64,000 nt of DNA. Source: Exiguobacterium sp. KRL4. Lineage in GTDB: Bacteria; Bacillota; Bacilli; Exiguobacteriales; Exiguobacteriaceae. The position numbers were made by a program, and so were the translations under genes. The DNA is taken from positions 1-64,000 of the forward strand of contig NZ_MOLV01000020.1 of assembly GCF_001870785.1 (NCBI RefSeq), read 5' to 3'. Below the pieces are notes generated by a model. The model made no database searches and had not been told where the DNA came from. It worked only from the letters and a program-made list of their open reading frames with translations. Position 1 is the stretch's first letter, and every line of letters begins with the position of its first letter. This document shows positions 16,760 to 24,977 of the stretch, in pieces.

Positions 16760-17688
16760 TCAACGAGTGGATAGGTGACGAAGACTTTTAACGGATGCGC
16801 GTCTGTCAGCAAGCGCTCGAAACATGCGACTAGATCACGGGAAGCGACCGTTTGTTCATACAGTTGCTCGAGCTGTGGAACGTGCGGTGCCGTCTCAAAA
16901 AACCACGCAGCATGAGCGCGGTAATCCCACCCGTCACTCGAGCCGACAATCCGCAATTCTTTTTCATAAAAAGCCGGCGTCAACGATAACGTCTCGTGAT
17001 TCCCGTCCGACAAGATACAGAGCTGACCGTGAGGAACCAATGCCTCCTGTAACAGAGCAAAAGCGTCCTGACGGGCCGAGCATTCGAATGCATGCGTAAA
17101 CGTGTCGGAAGACGGATCGTCGGGCTGAAACAAAGCCGTCGCGCCAAGTCGCAAAGCGAGGGCTGCCCGGACGGGATCCGGTTCAGAAACAATAATGCGT
17201 TCGACCTGATAGTAGTAGCGGAGATAAAAAACAGTTAATAACCCCATGACCCCCATCCCGGTCACAAGTACAGAATCCGTCGGCAGAGGCGCGAGTTTCC
17301 GCACGCCCTTCGCGGCGTCACACGACAAGATGTTCAGTAAGGCGAGTTTAGCGGAAATCCCGTCCGGAACAGGAATGGCTTTTGACGCCTCGACAAGCGC
17401 GACGTCCTCATGACCATAAAAAGCAAGCAACCGGTCGCCGACCTGAAACTGGGTCACGTCTGTCCCGACGGCGAGGACTTGGGCGTAGCTTTCGTAACCG
17501 GTCTCTTTCGGATAGATCGGAAACGGGTCCGTTAGATCGTTGCCACGGATTTGCGGCAGTTCGGCGCCGATGCTGATAGCTCCGGCGATGGTTCGGACAA
17601 GCAATTCGTTTGCTTGCGGGGGAGGCAGTGTATGTGTAGTCCAGGCGACGGAACAAGCTGATGTCACCTGTAAGCGGTGCTGATTCAT
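16756..17688 (-). CDS. Medium-chain dehydrogenase/reductase, zinc-less type
   Basis: This 310-residue MDR protein has a GroES-like N-terminal domain and a Rossmann domain with VLVTGMGVMGLLTVFYL near residue 140. The catalytic-zinc ligands expected near residue 40 are replaced by SIGAELPQ, and no structural zinc Cys cluster is present. It is therefore unlikely to be a zinc alcohol dehydrogenase; a quinone oxidoreductase or a synthase-associated dehydrogenase is more likely. The start is ATG 17688. It is a monocistronic unit convergent with the VOC gene. Confidence 0.8.
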   Translation of the reverse strand: MNQHRLQVTSACSVAWTTHTLPPPQANELLVRTIAGAISIGAELPQIRGNDLTDPFPIYPKETGYESYAQVLAVGTDVTQFQVGDRLLAFYGHEDVALVEASKAIPVPDGISAKLALLNILSCDAAKGVRKLAPLPTDSVLVTGMGVMGLLTVFYLRYYYQVERIIVSEPDPVRAALALRLGATALFQPDDPSSDTFTHAFECSARQDAFALLQEALVPHGQLCILSDGNHETLSLTPAFYEKELRIVGSSDGWDYRAHAAWFFETAPHVPQLEQLYEQTVASRDLVACFERLLTDAHPLKVFVTYPLVD

Positions 17689-17857
17689 TAATAACCCTCT
17701 TTTCTAAAAAAGTGATTAATCTTCCTGTAGTATAAGGTGAAAAAATCCTTTTTAGAATAAAAATATGACAATTTTGTAAGGTGTGAACTTTTGGGAAGTA
17801 ACCTGTTTACCAATCAGGATATGCTATTCTAGACAAAAGACTGAACAAGAAGAGGAC

Positions 17858-18493
17858 GTGGCAGACATCGAACGCATCGAAATGTCGATTCATCGTGGAT
17901 TAGTGGAATTAAAAAATTTAGATAAACGGATTCAAAAAGCACAGACCAAACCGTTCATCGGTGTTCATACCGGCAGTCAGGCTCCGGCAGGTTATCCGTC
18001 GGTCGTGACGTTTGCCGAAGAAGCCAAAGCCAATCTCCATTCGATTCGGGACTTGATGGAACGACGGAACCGGATCAAGTCGGCCATCACGGCGTCGAAC
18101 GCTGTAACGGTCGTCCGGATTGCCGGGCGCGAGATGACCGTCGCCGAAGCCATCGACCGACGGGATGCCGGTCTGGTCTATGACCGTCAATTGTTGCAGA
18201 CATTACAGACGCAGCTCCGGCAGGTCGAGCAGACGATCGAAGAAGAACGTCAAGATATCACGCGTCGGGCTGACAGCCATATCGAGGCGACGTATGGTTC
18301 ACGCGAGAAGGGCAATGCCGAGGAAATCGAAAAGTCACGGCGTTTGTTCCTTGAACGCTTGGAACCAAACTTGATTGATCCGTCGCAGTTACGTCAAGTG
18401 ATCGCCGAGCTCGACGAGACGATTGACACGTTTGAGGCGGAAGTCGATTTCACGCTCTCAGAAAGTAATACGGTCACGAAAATCTTCGCCTGA
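17858..18493 (+). CDS. Coiled-coil protein resembling DIP1984/phage structural proteins
   Basis: The 211-residue product is mostly helical: MSIHRGLVELKNLDKRIQKA, then RRNRIKSAITASNA, then GREMTVAEAIDRRDAG and further coiled-coil helices. The arrangement (paired helices around a short TNSAT-like loop and an EAIDRRD motif) resembles DIP1984/septicolysin-type proteins and similar proteins in phage structural modules. No phage genes surround it. I take GTG 17858, with AAGAAGAGG close upstream; ATG 17882 is an alternative. Identity is uncertain. Confidence 0.6.
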   Translation: MADIERIEMSIHRGLVELKNLDKRIQKAQTKPFIGVHTGSQAPAGYPSVVTFAEEAKANLHSIRDLMERRNRIKSAITASNAVTVVRIAGREMTVAEAIDRRDAGLVYDRQLLQTLQTQLRQVEQTIEEERQDITRRADSHIEATYGSREKGNAEEIEKSRRLFLERLEPNLIDPSQLRQVIAELDETIDTFEAEVDFTLSESNTVTKIFA

Positions 18494-18814
18494 TGAAAAA
18501 ATTCCTTGTTTGTCCGATGATCCTGCGACCAAACACGCTTGTTTTGTGCGATAACAAAACGTCGGTGCGATGCACCTCACATCGGTTCTGAATGGAACCT
18601 CAAGTGAAAGTTCAACGCTGACAGCTCAACGGATAACGAACAATGGTCAACGATCAAATGATCAAAGCTTCAAGTTGAATGAGCAAAGACGGATAAAATC
18701 CACGGTACAACGGAATGAGAGAGGATTTGTTTGTTGCCTCTAGGAACACCGCGTGGCTGGGCAGACAAGGAATATACATAAGTAAGAGAAGTAAAACAGG
18801 AAAGGATGAGACGG
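18494..18814. other. 321-bp stretch without a gene
   Basis: Contains several short TCAACG-like repeats (about 18600-18660) and a GAACACCGCG string near 18744 but no open frame with a ribosome site until 18815. I cannot assign a riboswitch or RNA to it. Confidence 0.5.
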
Positions 18815-19012
18815 ATGTTGCCGATTTATTTGTCTATTTTGGAAATGTCGAATCTGATTCTTGCAGTTTTCATCGTGGGCGTCATCTTGACCTTCAAATA
18901 CGGACGCCTGTTTGTGAGTAAAGAAATCCCGGCTGCAAGTAAACGAATCGCCGCTGTCTTGTATAGTGCGTGTCTATTCGGTTTGAGCGGCATCGTCCTA
19001 TTTTTTTCTTGA
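18815..19012 (+). CDS. Small two-segment membrane protein, 65 residues
   Basis: The peptide has two hydrophobic helices (MSNLILAVFIVGVILTF and AVLYSACLFGLSGIVLFF) separated by a basic loop with RLFVSKE and SKR. I do not recognise a family. The start at ATG 18815 lies 9 bp after AAAGG; an ATG at 18806 abuts that site and is less likely. A terminator follows directly, which supports it as a separate transcription unit. Confidence 0.7.
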   Translation: MLPIYLSILEMSNLILAVFIVGVILTFKYGRLFVSKEIPAASKRIAAVLYSACLFGLSGIVLFFS

Positions 19013-19019
19013 TGACGAG

Positions 19020-19062
19020 ACCTTTTTTGACAGGAACCTACCATGTCAAAGAAGGTTTTTTT
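19020..19062 (+). terminator. Rho-independent terminator
   Basis: A 13-bp stem with one mismatch (19020-19032 with 19044-19056) is followed by a T tract. Confidence 0.85.
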
Positions 19063-19127
19063 GATTCAAAGGCGAAAGGGTAAAGATTGAACAGTGAAGT
19101 GATTGTTAAACCAAGGAGGAACTGAGG

Positions 19128-19526
19128 ATGGACGGATTATTAAAACGCCGGATCGGAGCAGGAATCGTTGATTTAATCGTACAAGGAATGGTTGCCGGTG
19201 TGCTCGAGGAAACCGTGTTGAAACGCGTCAAAAATAAGGCGGTTCATTCACTGATTACGGAACCGACCGTCAATTTCCTGATCGAAACGACACAACTCGC
19301 GACAGGAAGCCGGCAAACCATCGGACAACGACTGTTTCAGATTCAAGTCATCAGCGACAACGGACAACCGCTCGCTGTCAAACAGATTGCGAAACGGATT
19401 GCTTACCGGGAAACGATTGCCCCGATCAAAAAATGGAAAAACCGCAAAATTTATCTGCAGGACGGATCGGTGTTACCGGAGGATGAATTTACCGGTACAC
19501 GTGTTGTGCGGAAAGTGAAATCTTGA
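19128..19526 (+). CDS. RDD-family membrane protein
   Basis: A 132-residue protein whose KRRIGAGIVDLIV start and TIGQRLFQIQV...KQIAKRIAYRE core match the RDD family, small membrane proteins named after conserved Arg and Asp residues. Some members are linked to ion transport, but the role is generally unknown. Here the first Asp is in IVDLIV and the hydrophobicity is lower than usual, so it may be a short or divergent member. The start is ATG 19128 with AAGGAGGAACTGAGG. Confidence 0.72.
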   Translation: MDGLLKRRIGAGIVDLIVQGMVAGVLEETVLKRVKNKAVHSLITEPTVNFLIETTQLATGSRQTIGQRLFQIQVISDNGQPLAVKQIAKRIAYRETIAPIKKWKNRKIYLQDGSVLPEDEFTGTRVVRKVKS

Positions 19527-19556
19527 TCTTAATGAAACCGATAATGGTGAAAAATC

Positions 19557-19599
19557 AAAAAGACTTACATTTGGTCCATGACCGATTGTAAGTCTTTTT
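19557..19599. terminator. Bidirectional terminator, RDD / Nudix
   Basis: Perfect 13-base arms (19557-19569 with 19587-19599) have A and T tails on the two sides and lie between convergent genes. Confidence 0.88.
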
Positions 19600-19617
19600 A
19601 AATTGATCTTTTTGTGG

Positions 19618-20106
19618 TCATTTCAGGGACAGAGGCGAAAAGGAACTATCCAAGTTCCATAACCGATCTCCCAGTTGCTTAAGCAACTCGTTGGCCCGGC
19701 GCTCAATCGTCTCGGGAAGTGTCGTCTGGCTGAAGTAGCTCAGATTCAGACTTTCCCCGTCGAGCATCGCAAGCGTCCCCGTGACGTCTTTTGCGTGGTA
19801 AAGATGAATGACGCTGTATGTTTCATCCCCGTTCGGATACTGGAAGTAAAAGCGGGGACCGGAAAAGACGCCGATCAGTTCCAGTTGAGTCGTTTGTAAA
19901 CCTGTTTCTTCTTGTAGTTCACGGATGGCGACTTCTTCGAGTGTTTCGCCAAGTTCCATCGATCCGCCCGGTAGTCCCCAGTCGTGTGTATCGGACCGGT
20001 GTTGGAATAAGACTTCCCGTTGATCGTTCGTCACGAGGACCGTTGCACCGACGCTGATGATCGGACGACTACCGATGGTCTTGCGTAATTCTGAGATATA
20101 CCCCAT
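19618..20106 (-). CDS. Nudix hydrolase
   Basis: A 162-residue Nudix enzyme that would cleave a nucleoside diphosphate linked to another group. The Nudix box GGSMELGETLEEVAIRELQE plus ETGL is complete (G-x5-E-x7-RE-x2-EE-x-G), near residues 45-68. The neighbouring strands (VTNDQREVLFQHRS before it, LELIGVFSGPRFYFQYPNGD after it) fit the YtkD/ADP-ribose pyrophosphatase-like groups, but the substrate cannot be predicted. The start at ATG 20106 has GAAGGAGGTCTC just upstream. Confidence 0.88.
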   Translation of the reverse strand: MGYISELRKTIGSRPIISVGATVLVTNDQREVLFQHRSDTHDWGLPGGSMELGETLEEVAIRELQEETGLQTTQLELIGVFSGPRFYFQYPNGDETYSVIHLYHAKDVTGTLAMLDGESLNLSYFSQTTLPETIERRANELLKQLGDRLWNLDSSFSPLSLK

Positions 20107-20200
20107 GTAGAGACCTCCTTCAAGTTCTGTAAGATCGGCTTTGATGTAACCAGTGTTTGTACAGGACGGAACAGCATCCTTGTTTGTGATCACGTCTCAA

Positions 20201-20473
20201 TCATTCGGCTGGATTGAGGTGGATCGCATATGTTGACATTACATCGGTAAATTGCTGAACACTCATGTCAGGCTGCAATTGCAATGAAGGAAGAGAAACA
20301 TCCTGAAGAAAGGCTTGATGGACACCTACGATTTTTGTCGGGTCGCTGTGAAGGACGGACAGATTCGTCGGAATCGCTTCACTCAACAGAATCTGTTCGA
20401 ACGAAATTCCTTGCGCGGATAACCATTCGGAAACGTATGCTGCTCCATTACCGGATGAATCCACCCTCTGCAT
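20201..20473 (-). CDS. Unknown 90-residue protein overlapping the SDR 3' end
   Basis: An open frame starting at ATG 20473, 26 bp inside the 3' end of the SDR gene, continues well past the SDR stop with protein-like codon use and ends at 20201. The product (AAYVSEWLSAQGISFEQIL, then LQPDMSVQQFTDVMSTYAI) has no membrane segment or known motif. The ribosome site is weak (AGGA). It could be translated by coupling with the SDR gene. I do not recognise it. Confidence 0.55.
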   Translation of the reverse strand: MQRVDSSGNGAAYVSEWLSAQGISFEQILLSEAIPTNLSVLHSDPTKIVGVHQAFLQDVSLPSLQLQPDMSVQQFTDVMSTYAIHLNPAE

Positions 20474-21197
20474 GAATGATCTGTCCTGTGATCCAGGCGG
20501 CGTCTTCACTGACGAGAAAGGCAATGGTCCGCGCAGCATCACTCGGTGTACCGATCCGTCCAAACGGAAACTGCGGTTTGAGCTGAGTCCGGACGTCATC
20601 CGTCATCCACGTCGAATCGGTTGGTCCGGGATTGAGCGCGTTGACGGTAATCCCAAGCGGCGCGACAGCGAGCGAAAACGAAGTCGTAAACGCTGAAATC
20701 GCCCCTTTCGTCGCTGCATAAGCGAGTTCATCCGGCATCGGACCGAGATCCTGTCCGGACGTCATGTTGACGATACGACCATTCTGTAAACCGTCTTGTT
20801 CGAACTGACGGGCAAACAGGACCGATAACAGCAGCGTGCTCCGGATGTTGACGGCGTAGTGGGCATCAAGTGCTGTAATGTCCAAGGAAGCCAGATCGGT
20901 CTGCGTCGAGTGAGCGGCATTGTTGATCAGGACGGACGGCGTACCGACCGTTGAGAGCGTATGGGTGAAAACACGTTCTGCCGCATCGGGTGCCGCCAGA
21001 TCGATTTCAAGCGCCTCGCTTTGGGTACCGTTCGCCGCCAGCTCTGTTTGAAACGTCTTGATCCAGGAAGGATCGGCTTTCCAGTATGTAAAACAAATCA
21101 TCATCCCTTGAGTCGCGAGCTTCCGGCAAATCGCCGTGCCGATATCATCGGGATGGCTCGCACCGGTGATGAGTGCAATCCGGGGTGAGTTTGACAT
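20448..21197 (-). CDS. Short-chain dehydrogenase/reductase (FabG-like)
   Basis: A classical 249-residue SDR using NAD(P)H. Seen: ALITGASHPDDIGTAICRKL at the cofactor site, the NNAAHS motif, the catalytic Ser in VNMTSGQD, the YAATK (Tyr-x3-Lys) pair near residue 157, and GITVNALNPGPT after it. The C-terminal GGFIR end fits 3-oxoacyl-ACP-reductase-like enzymes, but no fatty acid genes are nearby, so the substrate is open. The ATG at 21197 has GGAGG upstream. Confidence 0.88.
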   Translation of the reverse strand: MSNSPRIALITGASHPDDIGTAICRKLATQGMMICFTYWKADPSWIKTFQTELAANGTQSEALEIDLAAPDAAERVFTHTLSTVGTPSVLINNAAHSTQTDLASLDITALDAHYAVNIRSTLLLSVLFARQFEQDGLQNGRIVNMTSGQDLGPMPDELAYAATKGAISAFTTSFSLAVAPLGITVNALNPGPTDSTWMTDDVRTQLKPQFPFGRIGTPSDAARTIAFLVSEDAAWITGQIIHAEGGFIR

Positions 21198-21341
21198 AAC
21201 AACGCCTCCAATATAAGTCCATGTGTGTTCATTGTACCGTGATGAAAAGAATGACGTCCAGAGAAAAGAGGGATTTTTTTACAAAATACAACAGAATCCA
21301 TCCGTTTCCAAATGTTATGATGAAAAAAGAGGTGGTTCAAC

Positions 21342-21878
21342 GTGTTGAAACGTAAATACGCGGCGCGCTCGTCATGGAAGCGGATGATCGAACGAAACTA
21401 CCGGGAGTTGTATCTTGAGACGGAATCGTTCACTGGGTATGTAACACGGCCTCATATGATTCAGGTGACGCATCCGTTGCATGTTCGGTATTCAGAACAG
21501 ACGATTCAGCTTGTTGGCGACGGCTATTCCTGGCTTCAACAGTTTCCGAGCGGGAAAAAGCATGTCGTCACGACGATGTTTGATGGACACGGAAAGATTA
21601 TTCAAACGTATGTCGATATTTGTCTTCGTCACGGACGGGATGCGAACGGGATTTTTTGGGATGATTTGTTTTTGGATCTTGTTCTGTTGCCGTCGGGAGA
21701 GTGCCTGATCCTCGATGCGGATGAGCTGGAAACAGCTTTGGCAACAGGGGAAATCAACCAGGCTCAGTATGATGGAGCATGGCGGGAGATCGACCGGTTG
21801 CGCGAACAAATGCGGACATCGGTTTTTGTGCTCGGCACGCTTGCTTATGCACACCATGCCTTACTGAGTGATTCGTGA
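21342..21878 (+). CDS. DUF402 domain protein
   Basis: The 178-residue protein contains the DUF402 core: DGHGKIIQTYVDIC, FWDDLFLDLVLLPSG and DADELETALATGEINQAQYDGA. DUF402 proteins (FomD/YgaC/SA1684 group) include nucleoside tri/diphosphatases. Metal-binding acidic residues (DICLRHG, DDLFLD, DADEL) are present. It starts at GTG 21342 with GAGGTGG upstream. The function in this organism is unknown. Confidence 0.85.
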   Translation: MLKRKYAARSSWKRMIERNYRELYLETESFTGYVTRPHMIQVTHPLHVRYSEQTIQLVGDGYSWLQQFPSGKKHVVTTMFDGHGKIIQTYVDICLRHGRDANGIFWDDLFLDLVLLPSGECLILDADELETALATGEINQAQYDGAWREIDRLREQMRTSVFVLGTLAYAHHALLSDS

Positions 21879-21891
21879 TTAGAACAAGCAA

Positions 21892-21923
21892 ATCCCGTTG
21901 AGTGTAAAAACAATCAACGGGAT
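21892..21923. terminator. Hairpin between DUF402 and the small minus-strand gene
   Basis: Perfect 10-bp arms (21892-21901 with 21914-21923) around a 12-base loop. There is little T run; it probably serves the convergent 3' ends. Confidence 0.55.
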
Positions 21924-21938
21924 GATGGAAGGGTACCA

Positions 21939-22022
21939 CTAGACGATTTTGTTGTGGTTATTATAGAGGACGAATAGAACGACACTGATGACAGCTAAGG
22001 CTACAACAATAAGCACCATCAT
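21939..22022 (-). CDS. Small single-pass membrane peptide, 27 residues
   Basis: Starting at ATG 22022, the peptide MMVLIVVALAVISVVLFVLY plus a polar NNHNKIV tail is one transmembrane helix. AAGGAGATG lies 7 bp before the start. A hairpin lies just past its stop. Nothing else on this strand overlaps. I know no family; the size and form recall small membrane regulators. Confidence 0.68.
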   Translation of the reverse strand: MMVLIVVALAVISVVLFVLYNNHNKIV

Positions 22023-22178
22023 GATGTTTCATCTCCTTGTTCCTTCTGAAACATGACACATCCCTTTAATGATCTTTACCCTGTATTCAGAAGAACGAGT
22101 GAGTGGTACGAAGATTTTTTTATCTTCTTATGACAGGTGACGAGAAGTCGTACGTTAACAATCAAGGAGGAAGCAAAC

Positions 22179-22841
22179 ATGAAGCAGACTTACATATTTG
22201 ATATGGACGGAACGTTATTTCAGAAGAATCGTATTCTTGGTTATGCCTTGGACGACGCGTTCACTTTCTTACGCGAGCAGGGACGCTGGACCGGAGAGAC
22301 CCCACTTGCGAAATATCAATCAATCATGGGAGTACCGTTGCCGGAAGTCTGGCGGACACTGTTGCCGAAGCACACGGACGACGAACGGACACTTGTTGAT
22401 CAAATCTTTCAAGGCGCGTTGATCACCCATATCGAACAAGGGCATGGTGCGTTGTATCCGGGTGCCGAAGCGACACTCCGAGCCTTAAAAGCAGCGGACC
22501 ATCCTTTGTACGTCGCAAGCAACGGCTGGAACATCTATTTGACTGCGATCGTTACATATTATGAACTGGATCGGTGGTTAGACGGTGTCTACAGCATCGA
22601 AGACGTGGAGTCGTTGAAGAAAAGTGATTTGGTTCGACACATCTTGTCAAACCACCAGCTGACGCAAGCGACGGTCGTCGGAGACCGGTTTTCTGACTTT
22701 ATGGCGGCACGGGTCAATCAATTACCGGTCATCGGCTGCCGTTTTGATTTTTCGAATGAAACGGAACTGGCAGAAGCTGATTATATCGTCTCCGATTTAC
22801 CGGACATCCTAAAGTTGAGTCTTGCTCCGCTCTCGAAATGA
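22179..22841 (+). CDS. HAD-superfamily phosphatase
   Basis: A 220-residue HAD hydrolase (subfamily IA type). Motif I is FDMDGTLF with the nucleophile Asp near residue 7; the Ser/Thr motif is in VASNGWN; the Lys is in SLKKSD; and the acidic motif is VVGDRFSD near 168. A helical cap lies between motifs I and II. The phosphorylated substrate is unknown. The ATG at 22179 has AAGGAGGAAGC upstream. Confidence 0.88.
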   Translation: MKQTYIFDMDGTLFQKNRILGYALDDAFTFLREQGRWTGETPLAKYQSIMGVPLPEVWRTLLPKHTDDERTLVDQIFQGALITHIEQGHGALYPGAEATLRALKAADHPLYVASNGWNIYLTAIVTYYELDRWLDGVYSIEDVESLKKSDLVRHILSNHQLTQATVVGDRFSDFMAARVNQLPVIGCRFDFSNETELAEADYIVSDLPDILKLSLAPLSK

Positions 22842-22861
22842 GATGTTCTACTTTCAACACG

Positions 22862-22907
22862 ACACAACCGGTGCCTCCTTTGAACGTTAAGGGGACACCG
22901 GTTGTGT
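22862..22907. terminator. Bidirectional terminator, HAD / methyltransferase
   Basis: Perfect 12-base arms (22862-22873 with 22896-22907) lie between convergent genes. Confidence 0.75.
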
Positions 22908-22916
22908 TGGATCGTG

Positions 22917-23621
22917 TCATCTCTTTTGGAAAAGTGCTGTCCACAGTCCGGAGAGCCCGAAGACCGGATCGGTCGGGGCAGCTTCCTGCATCAACCGGAT
23001 TTCAAGGACGTCAAACGTATCGAAAATCGAGCGGAGTTTGTCTTCCGTGAACCCAAGACCACTCTGCAGACTGCGTTGACGGTAAACGTCCCAGTCCGTC
23101 ATGTCGGACCCGCCGTACTGTCCGCCCTCGACGAAGCAGGTTAAGGCAAAGCAACCGCCCGGTCGTAACGCATCCGTGACGACGCGGATGTAATCGTTTC
23201 GTCGGTGCGGGGCGATATGATGGAAACAACCGGAATCGTAGACGAAGTCGTAAGCACCGTCTTCAATCGAGAGCTCAAACAAGTTTCCTTGCCGGAACCG
23301 GATATCAAGTTGTCGCTCGTTTGCCCGTTCATTTGCCCAATCAATCGATGTTTGGGCAAGATCAATCGCGTCGACCTGACTTCCACGTTCAGCCAGATAC
23401 AAGGCATTGCGACCGGGGCCGCTTCCAAGTTCGAGGGCACGGTCGATCGGAATCTGTTGCTGTTCAACGTAGCGGACAAGATTCTCATCCGGTTTATCGA
23501 CGAAAAAGGGAATCCGTTTCGTCCGATCTTCATAAAAGTTATCCCAAAACACAGTCGGTTCCCGCAGTAGCGCGTCGAGCATCTGTAAGATATCATCATG
23601 TGTGCGAATCGTTTCGTTCAT
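22917..23621 (-). CDS. Class I SAM-dependent methyltransferase
   Basis: A 234-residue methyltransferase with the SAM-binding ALELGSGPGRNALYLAERG (motif I, near residue 64), the acidic VDAIDLA (motif II), DFVYDSGCFHH (motif IV), and ALRPGGCFALTCF. The HH after the post-I loop and the overall form resemble TehB/thiopurine-like small-molecule methyltransferases. It starts at ATG 23621, which overlaps the creatininase stop by 4 bp (ATGA), so it is the last gene of a three-gene operon. The substrate is unknown. Confidence 0.86.
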   Translation of the reverse strand: MNETIRTHDDILQMLDALLREPTVFWDNFYEDRTKRIPFFVDKPDENLVRYVEQQQIPIDRALELGSGPGRNALYLAERGSQVDAIDLAQTSIDWANERANERQLDIRFRQGNLFELSIEDGAYDFVYDSGCFHHIAPHRRNDYIRVVTDALRPGGCFALTCFVEGGQYGGSDMTDWDVYRQRSLQSGLGFTEDKLRSIFDTFDVLEIRLMQEAAPTDPVFGLSGLWTALFQKR

Positions 23622-24388
23622 GAGTGTTCCTCTTTTCTCATCGGCAGGTTTCTCAGACGGACGGCAGTTGTCAGTATCTCTTCCAGATGTTCCGCCCGCT
23701 TGTCGATGAAGGTCGTCCAAAACGTTTCACCCATCGTCGCCAGTTCATCCGGCGAATAGACACCGGGTTCAAAATGACCCCAACAGCCGTCTGTTGTCAG
23801 TTGATCCCAAAAGACATAATCAGCGACAGGGTAATGCGACAGTGGGACGTCCCCGCCCATTGGTTGCAGGTCAACGAGTTCCGGAAAAAGCCACATTGCC
23901 GTCGCGACGGACAACAGACCACCGTGGCGTTCGTTTAATCCGTCCAGTCCGGCAGCATGCAAGGCTTCCTCGAAGGCCTGGTAGCGGTGGGTCGTGATGA
24001 CGACCAATTCCGGGTATTTAAAATTGATTTGCTTAACGAATGCCGATTCCCAGTAAGCACCACCGTGTCCGTTGCAGAGGACGAATTGATTAAACCCTTG
24101 ACGGAACAGATTGACGATGATTTCTTCGAGCATCATCGATAATACCGTCGGACTGACGGTGACGGTTCCCGCTTGATTGGCGTGTTCTTCGGACGTGTTA
24201 AACGGCAGTGTCGGTAAGACGTAAGCATTTAACCGTTCGCCGAAGACGATCGCATATCGCTCGGCGATCAGCGTATCGAGGTGCATCGGCAAATACGGTC
24301 CGAACTGTTCCGTCGCCCCGACCGAGAGAATGGCAATGTTCGTCCGGCTGTCTTTGATGACTTGTGTACTGTTTTTGTAGCTGAGCAT
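23618..24388 (-). CDS. Creatininase-family amidohydrolase with an altered metal site
   Basis: The 256-residue protein has the creatininase/MftE fold: LSVGATEQFGPYLPMHLDTL near residue 24 and FVLCNGHGGAYWESA near 105. In characterised members the first block reads TEQHGPHLP; here the His after Gln is Phe, while the Glu, the Asp of LDT and the NGH His are kept. One of the two metal sites is therefore probably altered. Members hydrolyse cyclic amides or trim peptide-derived cofactors. It begins 14 bp after the YciI-like gene and overlaps the methyltransferase, so all three form an operon. Confidence 0.82.
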   Translation of the reverse strand: MLSYKNSTQVIKDSRTNIAILSVGATEQFGPYLPMHLDTLIAERYAIVFGERLNAYVLPTLPFNTSEEHANQAGTVTVSPTVLSMMLEEIIVNLFRQGFNQFVLCNGHGGAYWESAFVKQINFKYPELVVITTHRYQAFEEALHAAGLDGLNERHGGLLSVATAMWLFPELVDLQPMGGDVPLSHYPVADYVFWDQLTTDGCWGHFEPGVYSPDELATMGETFWTTFIDKRAEHLEEILTTAVRLRNLPMRKEEHS

Positions 24389-24402
24389 GAATCGATTCTC
24401 CT

Positions 24403-24756
24403 TTATTCAAATACTTGACGTAATTCGATTTGTCCTTCGCCATGACCTTGCGGATCCGGCATACGTCTGGCCCAGACGATCGCTTCCTCTTTTGACGCCA
24501 CGTCAATCAACAGGAAACCGGCGATCTGCTCCGCCGGTGGTTCAAACGGTCCGGATGTGACGTCTGCTTCCCCATGGGATTGTTGATAAGTAAAACGCAG
24601 CGCTTCCCGCGTCGGGTGAAGTCCTTTTGCCATGACCCGGACACCTGCCGTAACCAACTCCTGATTAAAGGCGGCCATCGCTTCTTGGAGCGATAGATCC
24701 GGAAGTAAATCGGCTTCCGACCGGTGAGACGCTTTGACGAGCAATAGAAATAACAT
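24403..24756 (-). CDS. YciI-like (DGPF domain) protein
   Basis: A 117-residue single-domain protein with the ferredoxin-like YciI/DGPF fold. Seen: MLFLLLVKA, SLQEAMAAFNQELVTAG, a DVTSGPFEPPAEQIAGFLLI core holding the SGPF motif, and KEEAIVWARRMPDPQGHGEGQIELRQ at the end. Such proteins include small lyases and sigma-factor-associated proteins. It is the first gene of the operon. The ATG at 24756 follows GGAGG by 7 bp; a TTG at 24762 is possible. Confidence 0.85.
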   Translation of the reverse strand: MLFLLLVKASHRSEADLLPDLSLQEAMAAFNQELVTAGVRVMAKGLHPTREALRFTYQQSHGEADVTSGPFEPPAEQIAGFLLIDVASKEEAIVWARRMPDPQGHGEGQIELRQVFE

Positions 24757-24977
24757 GAACAAACCTCCAAATGAAAGTAGAAAATGGTGATGACCGTATC
24801 ACTCCTACATAGTATTCGACAAATAGTCAAAAATCCCTACTGTATCAACTAAAAAATGGATATAAAAAACTCCATTGATGGAATATATAAGGGGAATGGT
24901 TGCCAATTTAATCGTGTTTAATTAGCATGGAAATGGAAGTTATGAAATCAGAAATGGTCATGAAAGGGAACTGGGAC

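Noticed and set aside
18721-18780. A T-box-like GAACACCGCG string
   Set aside because: It lacks the GGTGGNACCGCG core and the matching antiterminator/terminator, and the downstream gene is a small membrane protein, not an amino-acid gene.
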